Below, piece after piece: positions 23,543 through 29,542 of a stretch of 29,542 nt of DNA (its first letter is position 1; every line of letters starts with the position of its first letter). This DNA is from an uncultured Mycoplasmatota bacterium. Lineage in GTDB: Bacteria; Bacillota_I; Bacilli_A; RF39; UBA660. Location of the stretch: positions 1-29,542 of the forward strand of contig USNG01000020.1 in NCBI GenBank assembly GCA_900556025.1. The letters are read 5' to 3'. The translations under genes and the position numbers were made by a program. The notes under the pieces are model-generated. The model saw only the letters and a program-made list of their open reading frames with translations. It searched no databases and was not told the origin of the DNA.

Positions 23543-26500
23543 CTACATTTCTTTTATTGAATTTTCAATATGCTTTATTTCTTCATCAGTTAATTCATAT
23601 TTCGAATATAACTGTTGATCTATATCTTTTATTGACTTACTCCAATCGATATCAGAATTTTCTGAAATATCTTGAATAGGAACATAATCAAATGTCTTTG
23701 ATGTAGCATCTTGACTACTTTTTAATAAACTATGTAAATATCTTAAAAACTTTGTTTTTAAATATTTTGATAAATTATTAGCTTCATTTTCAGTCATTCC
23801 TAACCCTGCACCTATAGCTAAATATGATTCAGTACAAATAGTATTAGGTTCTCCTACAAAAGAATTCATATTATCATCATTTAACTCAGTACCAATATTA
23901 TTAGCGCGAGGAATAAATACTTTCCAATTGTTAACCCATTCATTATGATTTAAAATGTTTTTAGCATTTGTAAATTTAATATTCTTTCCTTTTATATAGC
24001 ACTTAATATTATTAGTTTTACTTTTATCATCTACCAAATTTTTACTTCTAGCAAAATTACCATCTAAACCAAAAGGTTTTCTTGATGAAACTAAATCAGA
24101 AAAACTTCTAAAAAATTCATTTTCTTTAATTTTTAAAAGTATAGATTCTGCATGATTATCTCTTATAAAAACATTTTCATCAAATAGTTTCATATTTCTA
24201 TACATATCACTCACTATATTATTATCTTTTCGTGAAATAACTCTAACTTTGCTATCTTGATTATTGTACTCTTTGTCCCATAAAAGATAACAAACACCAC
24301 CACGATTATTTGTGTTAGGGAAAATATCTTCAGGTGTTAAACAATCATTTATTTCTTTAATATTAATATCATTTAACATGGAAATTCTAAAATCATCTAA
24401 CCCTTTTCCACCAACATACCATCTTGACGGAATAATTAAAGAAATATATTTATTGGCAATACTTCTGCTTATATTAACAAAATCACTATATATTGGTCTT
24501 GCACTCGCTCCTGCTCCACCATCTGCCTCTTGATATGGTGGGTTACCAACAACAATATCAAACTTCATTTTTCCATCTCCTTCCACATATAACAAATTAT
24601 CTTCCAGCATAATTTCTGACATTTTTTTATTTTGTAATAAATACTTTTTAATTTTGTTTAAATCTAAATTATTATTTTCTTTAATGTTAAGTAAATCATA
24701 TGACGTAAAACTTGTTGCAATATTATCTACATTCAAATTTAAAATTTCATATACTTTTCTCGTAAACTCATATGCAATTTTAGATGTAGGTATCGAATAT
24801 AAACAGTTATTGATTAATTCTTCACTTATTTTTAATTGCTTTAATTTAGAATAAAATGCTATAGTAAATTCTCCTTCTTTACTAGCAATATCTAAAATAT
24901 TTGCCCCAGAATTAACCGCATTTATAATTTCGTTATCTGATATTGTAGATATCATTTGTTTACATATTTTATTAGGTGTGATTATTTCTGAATAAGATAA
25001 CTTATCAAATTTATTTATAGCAACTAATGCTCTATCAATTTTATCTAAAGTTTCATCATTTGATAATTTATTAATGTTTTGTATCTTATAATCTAATTGG
25101 CTTAAAACAAATGGATCAATATTTTTATACATTAGTTTTAATATATTAATATCTAATTCTAGATTACCTAAAATTCTTCGATTATTATCATTATCATATG
25201 TATCAATAATATTTTTTAAAGAATTTAATTTACTATTTGATAAGAAAGAATAAAACAAAATTCTAACATAATATGTTTTAAATTTATTAATAATAATTTT
25301 CTTTAAATCATTATTATCTGAGTTATCGTTTGATAAATTATTTTGAAGATTATTATTTTGATTTTCTAATTCATCATCAAATTCTAATAATATTTCATCA
25401 AAATCATCTGTATCATCATCTGTGTTGGTTAGTTTTAAACCACCTTTTGACCCAAGCTCAGCCTGTTTCAATATTATTTCTCTTATTTCGTCTATATTCA
25501 ATAGTTTAAAATCGACTGGTAAGTCATTTGATTCATCAAGAACACTTCTTGAATTTGAATAATTACTAATATAGTTCATAATATCTATTGCAGTTATTTG
25601 TTTCAATTTATTACTATCAAAAACAATAATTGGTGAAATATTCAATTCATTCTCTAATCTTTCTTTTAATTTATCATTACCATTATTTTCAGTATTAACA
25701 TTATAAATTAAAGATTTTGTTTCTTGCATTATAAACATTCTATTTGGATTAAAATCAACCAATAGTGTTTGTGGTTTCTTATTATATTTAATAATGTCAC
25801 CATCTTCAGATACATATTCTTTAACATATTGATTTTGCAATCTAAAAATAGCTTGGTCATATTCTTGTGGAGATGATGTATCTTTTAAATAAATCATTGT
25901 ATCCCATTCTTCGACAGTACTTCCTGTTAACATTCTATTAACTGTTAAAGTTATTGTTTTTTTATTGTTTTTTTCACAATTTTTAATTGCATATTTTATA
26001 TCATTTATATTTCTATAGGAATTGGATTCATCAACACCTGAAATATTAATAATTTCATATTCATTTAAATTTTTAAATTTATCTTTATTATCTTTTATTA
26101 GTTTTTCAAACGAATCACATGAAGCACAAAATGGTAAGACTACTACAATATGTCTGCACATTTTTCCTTCTTTTATTTTATCAAAATCTAAAAATCCTAA
26201 TACTTCATCATCATTTTTACTTCCATCAATAACTTCTAATAAATCTAATATTTCTGTTTCATATTTAAATTTTTGATGTTTCCCTTCAGAATCTTTTGTT
26301 ATTGATAAAGGTCTAAACAATTCAGAAAAAGCATATGTTATTCCTAATTTCTTTAATTCTAGTAATTTTTCTCTAATTGATTTATTTGGGTTAAATGCAA
26401 ATCTAACCATTTGTGGAAAACCATAATAAGGATTTTCCCATTCTTTATATGAATCGTCTAATATATGTTCCATATCCCAATCTGACTGTGCTTTTACAAT

Positions 26501-27571
26501 ATCTGGAAATTGATAGAAACCAATTATATCTTCTTTTTCAAATTCAGAGCCCATTAAAATTCTATACGGAGTACCAGATAAGTGAATTCTAACTTTAGAT
26601 TTTAATACTTTTACAATATTATCAGCATCTTCAAAATTTATATTTTCATCTTCTCTGGTATCTCTAACATCTCTTAATACAGCACCATAACTCTCAGCTC
26701 TTGCACCAAAGTGTGTTTCATCGATTAGTAATAAATCTATTTGGTTATTAAATAGTTCTTGGTGTTTTTCTTTTATTTTAGTTCCTTGTAAATCTTGTAG
26801 TGTCAAAAATACAACAACTTTTCTACAATTTGTTAGTTTATTTTTTATAATTTCGTTATCTCTTAATAATTGTTCACTTTCAATAAAATCATATTCTTTA
26901 AAATTTTCAGCACTTTGTACTGTTTTCTTCCATTCTTCTTTTACATCAGCTTTTGCTGAAACTATTAAAACTACATTTGCATCCATTTCTAATGCACAGC
27001 ACATTGATGTAAAACTTTTTCCGAATCTCATAACAGCATATAATAATAAATTTGTTCTACCAGCTTCATATGCTTTTTTAAAATTATTTACTACTTCTAA
27101 TTGGTTAGGTCTTAATTTCCAAATACCTGTAGAAGCATATTCTGTTATTACTCTAAGATTATCATTAGCATTATAAAATTGATACTTCATTAAATTTTCT
27201 TCAAAATCTCTTTTTATATCTTTAATAGCATTATCTATATCAGTTATGGAAGTATCTTTAAAAAACTCATTTGAAAAATAAATATTTTCATTTATATCTG
27301 TAGGTGCTAATCTTTCTTTTTGTAAATCATTTTCTAAAAATTGATGTATAGAATAATCTCTAAAAAATATATCTTCAGATACCATAGCCTTAGTATCATA
27401 CTTTTTTTCTAATTCAGGATAATGTTTTTTCCATTCATTTAGTCTTACTGATACAGGCCTATAAGTATCTCCTACTTTTATGTAATTAGGGATTGTATTT
27501 GTAGTAAAGGCATATATATGTGGTTCAACACGTCCAACAATAATCTTATCTAATAAACTCAAATCTCTCAT
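23543..27571 (-). CDS. GIY-YIG-like / SF2 helicase / N6-adenine methylase fusion (restriction-modification type)
   Basis: The 1342 residues hold three parts. Residues 13-90 resemble T5orf172 (HIYAFTTNTIPNYIKVGDT, RLNEWKKHYP, RDYSIHQFL). Residues 150-610 are an SF2 helicase/translocase: MRFGKS (181-186, Walker A), IDETHFG (283-289, Walker B), HLSGTPYR (330-337) and QAIFRLQN (573-580, motif VI). Residues about 850-1150 are an N6-adenine methylase: ITPNKICKQM (motif X), NILDIASKEGEF (891-902, motif I), GNPPYQ (1009-1014, motif IV). The last 190 residues probably read the DNA target (IPRANNIG). An Asp/Asn-rich linker (717-757) separates helicase and methylase. The layout recalls type ISP or IIG enzymes, but with GIY-YIG in place of a PD-(D/E)xK nuclease. 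The start has GAGGTAAC upstream, and it is 15 bp after the subunit-M-like gene. Confidence 0.9.
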   Translation of the reverse strand: MRDLSLLDKIIVGRVEPHIYAFTTNTIPNYIKVGDTYRPVSVRLNEWKKHYPELEKKYDTKAMVSEDIFFRDYSIHQFLENDLQKERLAPTDINENIYFSNEFFKDTSITDIDNAIKDIKRDFEENLMKYQFYNANDNLRVITEYASTGIWKLRPNQLEVVNNFKKAYEAGRTNLLLYAVMRFGKSFTSMCCALEMDANVVLIVSAKADVKEEWKKTVQSAENFKEYDFIESEQLLRDNEIIKNKLTNCRKVVVFLTLQDLQGTKIKEKHQELFNNQIDLLLIDETHFGARAESYGAVLRDVRDTREDENINFEDADNIVKVLKSKVRIHLSGTPYRILMGSEFEKEDIIGFYQFPDIVKAQSDWDMEHILDDSYKEWENPYYGFPQMVRFAFNPNKSIREKLLELKKLGITYAFSELFRPLSITKDSEGKHQKFKYETEILDLLEVIDGSKNDDEVLGFLDFDKIKEGKMCRHIVVVLPFCASCDSFEKLIKDNKDKFKNLNEYEIINISGVDESNSYRNINDIKYAIKNCEKNNKKTITLTVNRMLTGSTVEEWDTMIYLKDTSSPQEYDQAIFRLQNQYVKEYVSEDGDIIKYNKKPQTLLVDFNPNRMFIMQETKSLIYNVNTENNGNDKLKERLENELNISPIIVFDSNKLKQITAIDIMNYISNYSNSRSVLDESNDLPVDFKLLNIDEIREIILKQAELGSKGGLKLTNTDDDTDDFDEILLEFDDELENQNNNLQNNLSNDNSDNNDLKKIIINKFKTYYVRILFYSFLSNSKLNSLKNIIDTYDNDNNRRILGNLELDINILKLMYKNIDPFVLSQLDYKIQNINKLSNDETLDKIDRALVAINKFDKLSYSEIITPNKICKQMISTISDNEIINAVNSGANILDIASKEGEFTIAFYSKLKQLKISEELINNCLYSIPTSKIAYEFTRKVYEILNLNVDNIATSFTSYDLLNIKENNNLDLNKIKKYLLQNKKMSEIMLEDNLLYVEGDGKMKFDIVVGNPPYQEADGGAGASARPIYSDFVNISRSIANKYISLIIPSRWYVGGKGLDDFRISMLNDINIKEINDCLTPEDIFPNTNNRGGVCYLLWDKEYNNQDSKVRVISRKDNNIVSDMYRNMKLFDENVFIRDNHAESILLKIKENEFFRSFSDLVSSRKPFGLDGNFARSKNLVDDKSKTNNIKCYIKGKNIKFTNAKNILNHNEWVNNWKVFIPRANNIGTELNDDNMNSFVGEPNTICTESYLAIGAGLGMTENEANNLSKYLKTKFLRYLHSLLKSSQDATSKTFDYVPIQDISENSDIDWSKSIKDIDQQLYSKYELTDEEIKHIENSIKEM

Positions 27572-27586
27572 ATGTTACCTCACTTT

Positions 27587-28552
27587 CTACTTAATCAAAG
27601 ATATAAATTTAATACTTCTATTAGTTTTCCAATTCATAACTTTACAATAAATCCCATTGTGATTCTTATTTTTAGTTTTTTTACAGCCTAAGCATTCTTC
27701 AATATGTTCAACATCTCCAAATAATGTTAACTCGACTTGTTTTTCGTTTTTACAGCTGTTTGGAATGACAAATTTCAATCCATCCATTTGCCAAATATTC
27801 CAACTTATTATTTCGGCTATCTTTTTCACTAATTCTATGCTTGGTTTTTTATTAAATTTCTCTTTATAATAATCAATAAATGTATATAATAAATTTTCTC
27901 TTGCGATTAAAACATTATCTCCTTGCCAATCATATCCATAAACACTTTTCATTGCTTTTATTGACCATTCTATCCATTCTAATTCTTCTTCTATATTTTC
28001 AGAAACTATTCTTAATTTTCTATCCAACAATCCAATTCTATTTTTTATTTTTATAGTTTTTCCTGTTACTGAATCATATCTACTAACAAGGTATGGTGCC
28101 TCACCACATGAAATTTCTAATCTCATACTATTAATATAATCTTGCCATGTTTTATTTTCAGGAAAATATATCTTATCTTCAACTGTTTCCCAACTATCTT
28201 TGTTAGATTTATTAAATACAATATCTCGTTCAAACCAAGCTTCATCTACTAAATTATTTTGATTATTACAAATCCAGGAAGGCGTGAAAACTTCTGCATT
28301 TTCTTTTATTCTTTTGTTTTTTTCTTCAGCTGATTTTTTAGATCTAGGTTTTATAACATCTCTATAATTGCCTGTTATCTTATCAATGGTAATTTCATCT
28401 TCAAAATTAAATCTATTTCCATATTCCTTATAATTATCTGTTGCCCAAATAATATTTTTTTTACTGCTATGATCATATAGAAGCATATTTAAAATTTCAG
28501 CATCAATTAATAATAAGTTTTCTTCTTTTACATCAACCAATTCTCTAAACAA
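27587..28552 (-). CDS. 'restriction endonuclease subunit M'-like protein
   Basis: The 321-residue protein has the family's landmarks as I recall them: KKNIIWATDNY, KENAEVFTPSWICNNQNNLV, TWQDYINSMRLEISCGEAPY, GYDWQGDNVLIARENLL and ISWNIWQMDGLKF. Such proteins are commonly labelled subunit M and found next to helicase-methylase genes. AEVFTP recalls methylase motif X, but I see no NPPY motif, so it is probably a partner rather than a full methylase. CLGCKK and a later Cys near the end may form a zinc site. The start is TTG: AGGAGG lies 8 bases before it and an in-frame TAA lies just upstream, so no longer frame exists. It is 32 bp after the Xre gene. Biochemical role unknown. Confidence 0.85.
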   Translation of the reverse strand: MFRELVDVKEENLLLIDAEILNMLLYDHSSKKNIIWATDNYKEYGNRFNFEDEITIDKITGNYRDVIKPRSKKSAEEKNKRIKENAEVFTPSWICNNQNNLVDEAWFERDIVFNKSNKDSWETVEDKIYFPENKTWQDYINSMRLEISCGEAPYLVSRYDSVTGKTIKIKNRIGLLDRKLRIVSENIEEELEWIEWSIKAMKSVYGYDWQGDNVLIARENLLYTFIDYYKEKFNKKPSIELVKKIAEIISWNIWQMDGLKFVIPNSCKNEKQVELTLFGDVEHIEECLGCKKTKNKNHNGIYCKVMNWKTNRSIKFISLIK

Positions 28553-28584
28553 AGTTTACACCTCCTCTGCCATTTTTTTATTAA

Positions 28585-29106
28585 TTAAAAATCTTTTGGC
28601 AATTTATTATTGTCGTATTTTTCTTCAACTGTTTCCAATTCATCAAAAGCAACCTTGATATCTTCAATCGCCTTATCAACTGTATATAAACTCTCTTTAT
28701 TTTTTTGCATTATCTCTAAATGCTCCATTGTATAAAATAATTTTTGTCTAGCTTTTCTTGCTTTTTTTCTTTTTTGTGCATCAAAATCTAATAAATCCAA
28801 TTCAGATTGCTTATGTTTTTCTATCATCTCTTTTAAATCCTTAGTGGATTTATTTTTATATTTATCAACTCCAAAATATCCAAGAACATCATTATATCCC
28901 GATACTTTTAAAAGCTGTTCTAAAGATAAATCTAAACCCTCTGCTATCTTTTTAAGTATTTCAACATCAACCTTTTTTATTTTGCCATTTATTGTATCAT
29001 TATAAGTACTTTGACTTAATCCAATTTGTTTAGATAATTCTCTTTGAGATAATCCTCTAGCAATTCTAGCTTTTTCAATCATATCCTTTAATTCATTATT
29101 ATCCAT
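28585..29106 (-). CDS. Xre-family (HTH_3) regulator, possible controller of the restriction-like operon
   Basis: Residues 5-65 form a helix-turn-helix: IEKARIARGLSQRELSKQIG, LSQSTYNDTINGKIKKVDVE, ILKKIAEGLDLSLEQLL. The remaining about 100 residues are charged and predicted to be coiled (KQSELDLLDFDAQKRKKARK), perhaps for dimerisation or binding a partner. The gene opens the leftward operon and lies beside a divergent promoter region with two identical-core inverted repeats, so it probably binds them. This position is like that of a controller protein in restriction systems or an immunity repressor in ICEs. The GAGGTG Shine-Dalgarno is well placed. Confidence 0.9.
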   Translation of the reverse strand: MDNNELKDMIEKARIARGLSQRELSKQIGLSQSTYNDTINGKIKKVDVEILKKIAEGLDLSLEQLLKVSGYNDVLGYFGVDKYKNKSTKDLKEMIEKHKQSELDLLDFDAQKRKKARKARQKLFYTMEHLEIMQKNKESLYTVDKAIEDIKVAFDELETVEEKYDNNKLPKDF

Positions 29107-29148
29107 TTAAACACCTCTTTACTCTAGTTTATTTGGGTTTACAATTAC

Positions 29149-29177
29149 ATTATACACCATAAAAAATAACAAGTAAA
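29149..29177 (-). promoter_or_regulatory. leftward promoter of the Xre/restriction operon
   Basis: Minus-strand TTTACT (29177-29172), a 17-bp spacer and a perfect TATAAT (29154-29149). Transcription would start near 29142, 36 bp before the Xre start codon. Operator 1 lies directly upstream of its -35. Confidence 0.8.
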
Positions 29178-29180
29178 TAA

Positions 29181-29205
29181 TTTTGAACGATTTTTTCGTT
29201 CAAAA
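29181..29205. promoter_or_regulatory. operator 1, inverted repeat between the divergent promoters
   Basis: TTTTGAACGA (29181-29190), 5 T, TCGTTCAAAA (29196-29205): a perfect 10-bp inverted repeat. It lies between the -35 boxes of the two divergent promoters, centred near -51 relative to both predicted starts. Shares the core TGAACGA-N5-TCGTTCA with operator 2. Confidence 0.85.
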
Positions 29206-29208
29206 GTG

Positions 29209-29237
29209 TTGACATTGATTTATTAGAATGTTATTAT
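29209..29237 (+). promoter_or_regulatory. rightward promoter for the leader and replication gene
   Basis: Perfect TTGACA (29209-29214), 17-bp spacer, TATTAT (29232-29237; five of six). Flanked by operators 1 and 2; the second covers the predicted start site at about 29244. Confidence 0.82.
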
Positions 29238-29242
29238 ACTAT

Positions 29243-29261
29243 TGAACGACATTATCGTTCA
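29243..29261. promoter_or_regulatory. operator 2, inverted repeat over the rightward start site
   Basis: TGAACGA (29243-29249), CATTA, TCGTTCA (29255-29261): the same core and spacing as operator 1. Its position at about +1 to +18 should repress rightward transcription when bound. Confidence 0.82.
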
Positions 29262-29436
29262 TAAAGTTCTTTGAAAATTTAGTCTTAGTGGAAATCGCCG
29301 ATAAGCCATTAAGTAAAAAAATGCAAGGCAGAAAAACCCTATTGGCAAGGGAGTTATGAAATAACTAAAATTTCACAAAGAGCAATTGCTCAGGTAGAAC
29401 TCTACCCTTTTGAAGTAAGTAAAGGAGGTGTTAAAA
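29262..29436 (+). ncRNA. structured 5' leader (about 190 nt) upstream of the replication gene
   Basis: The untranslated stretch after operator 2 has at least five stem-loops: CTTAGTGG/CCATTAAG (29284-29291 with 29306-29313, one G-U), CCCT/AGGG (29337-29340 with 29348-29351), AGTTAT/ATAACT (29352-29357 with 29361-29366), the perfect palindrome GAGCAATTGCTC (29380-29391), and GGTAG/CTACC (29393-29397 with 29402-29406) followed by CTTTT. The GC content is higher than around it. It matches no riboswitch I can name. It may be an attenuator, an element-specific RNA, or contain an origin; the class is unknown. Confidence 0.6.
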
Positions 29437-29542
29437 ATGGATCAAAAATATTTCACTTTAGTAAGAAAAGATGTTTTAGATAATCCAGATTTATCATTAA
29501 GTGCTAAAGGATTATATTGTTTAATCTGTTATGACTTAACTA
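29437..29542 (+). CDS. replication initiator / HTH_36-like protein (N-terminal part, runs off the right edge)
   Basis: After an AAAGGAGGTG ribosome site the ATG at 29437 opens MDQKYFTLVRKDVLDNPDLS then LSAKGLYCLICYDLT. The 'F..v.kdvL.d..LSlkAKGLYc.l' pattern is the start of HTH-containing replication initiator or DnaD-like proteins of phages, plasmids and ICEs. Only 35 residues are visible, so the subfamily is not certain. It is expressed rightward, opposite to the restriction-like operon, from a promoter controlled by two operators. Confidence 0.7.
   Translation, partial: MDQKYFTLVRKDVLDNPDLSLSAKGLYCLICYDLT

Larger units (their letters stand above)
19000..29542. mobile_element. left part of an integrated mobile element carrying a restriction-like operon
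   Basis: Evidence is combined: the interrupted vanY gene at its left edge, tandem arm-site-like repeats just inside, a leftward defence-type operon under an Xre regulator, and a divergent replication-initiator-like gene at the right. This cargo and control region are typical of integrative conjugative or mobilisable elements, or prophage-like elements, of Firmicutes. No integrase, relaxase or conjugation gene is visible because the window ends inside the element, so its class cannot be named. Confidence 0.6.

Noticed and set aside
29181..29261. LexA/DinR boxes at the GAACGA repeats
   Set aside because: The Firmicute LexA box is CGAAC-N4-GTTCG; these repeats have the arms in another order (GAACGA-N5-TCGTTC), so they suit a different repressor.
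29321..29359. Short ORF (ATG to TGA, 12 codons) inside the structured leader, a possible leader peptide
   Set aside because: It has no Shine-Dalgarno and overlaps the CCCT/AGGG stem and part of the AGTTAT/ATAACT stem; nothing supports translation.
1..29542. CRISPR array or tRNA/rRNA genes
   Set aside because: No regularly spaced repeats and no cloverleaf or rRNA-like GC-rich blocks were seen. Recoding of TGA was also dismissed because several genes end at TGA and none contains it in frame.

Overview
The window is AT-rich (strongly A/T-biased third codon positions, long T-run terminators) and uses TGA as a stop, for example at the end of the hybrid kinase at 15040. SpoVS, the diadenylate cyclase CdaA with its YbbR partner, RecD2, a DUF1292-type protein and the L10 leader upstream of rplJ point to a low-GC Firmicute, probably an uncultured gut Bacilli lineage near RF39 or Clostridia-like relatives. 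That placement is inference; the window holds no rRNA or other strong phylogenetic marker.

Positions 1-19000 look like chromosome. On the minus strand lie the start of rplJ with a promoter and an attenuator-type L10 leader, a Schlafen/AlbA_2 regulator, and the cdaR-cdaA pair for cyclic-di-AMP. Divergent from these, on the plus strand, are 5-formyltetrahydrofolate cyclo-ligase and spoVS. Next on the minus strand come a large secreted M6 metalloprotease with fibronectin-like repeats, a membrane protein with a polybasic tail, an AI-2E family transporter, a tiny membrane peptide and recD2. A plus-strand pair follows (DUF1292-like protein and a membrane-anchored lytic transglycosylase), then two overlapping histidine kinase genes and a VanY-type carboxypeptidase remnant. 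The two kinases are degenerate in a complementary way: the first keeps the phospho-acceptor His but has a poor ATP-lid G1 box, while the second has a normal G1 box and a receiver domain but Tyr in place of His.

At about 18985-19006 the vanY reading frame loses its 5' end and a different segment begins. It runs past the right edge of the window and looks like an integrated mobile element. Its left end has a terminator and a tandem 10-bp repeat resembling integrase arm sites. It carries a leftward operon: an Xre regulator, a 'restriction subunit M'-like protein, a 1342-residue fusion (GIY-YIG-like, SF2 helicase, N6-adenine methylase), a small GIY-YIG protein, and then, behind a terminator, a 1203-residue protein of unknown family ending in a PD-(D/E)xK-like nuclease motif. 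Rightward, a promoter flanked by two matching inverted-repeat operators drives a structured 5' leader and the start of a probable replication initiator/HTH protein.

The strongest candidates for something little described are the restriction-like operon with its attenuated giant nuclease gene, and the split histidine kinase pair. Two genes (folate cyclo-ligase and recD2) appear to be transcribed as leaderless mRNAs from near-identical extended -10 promoters.
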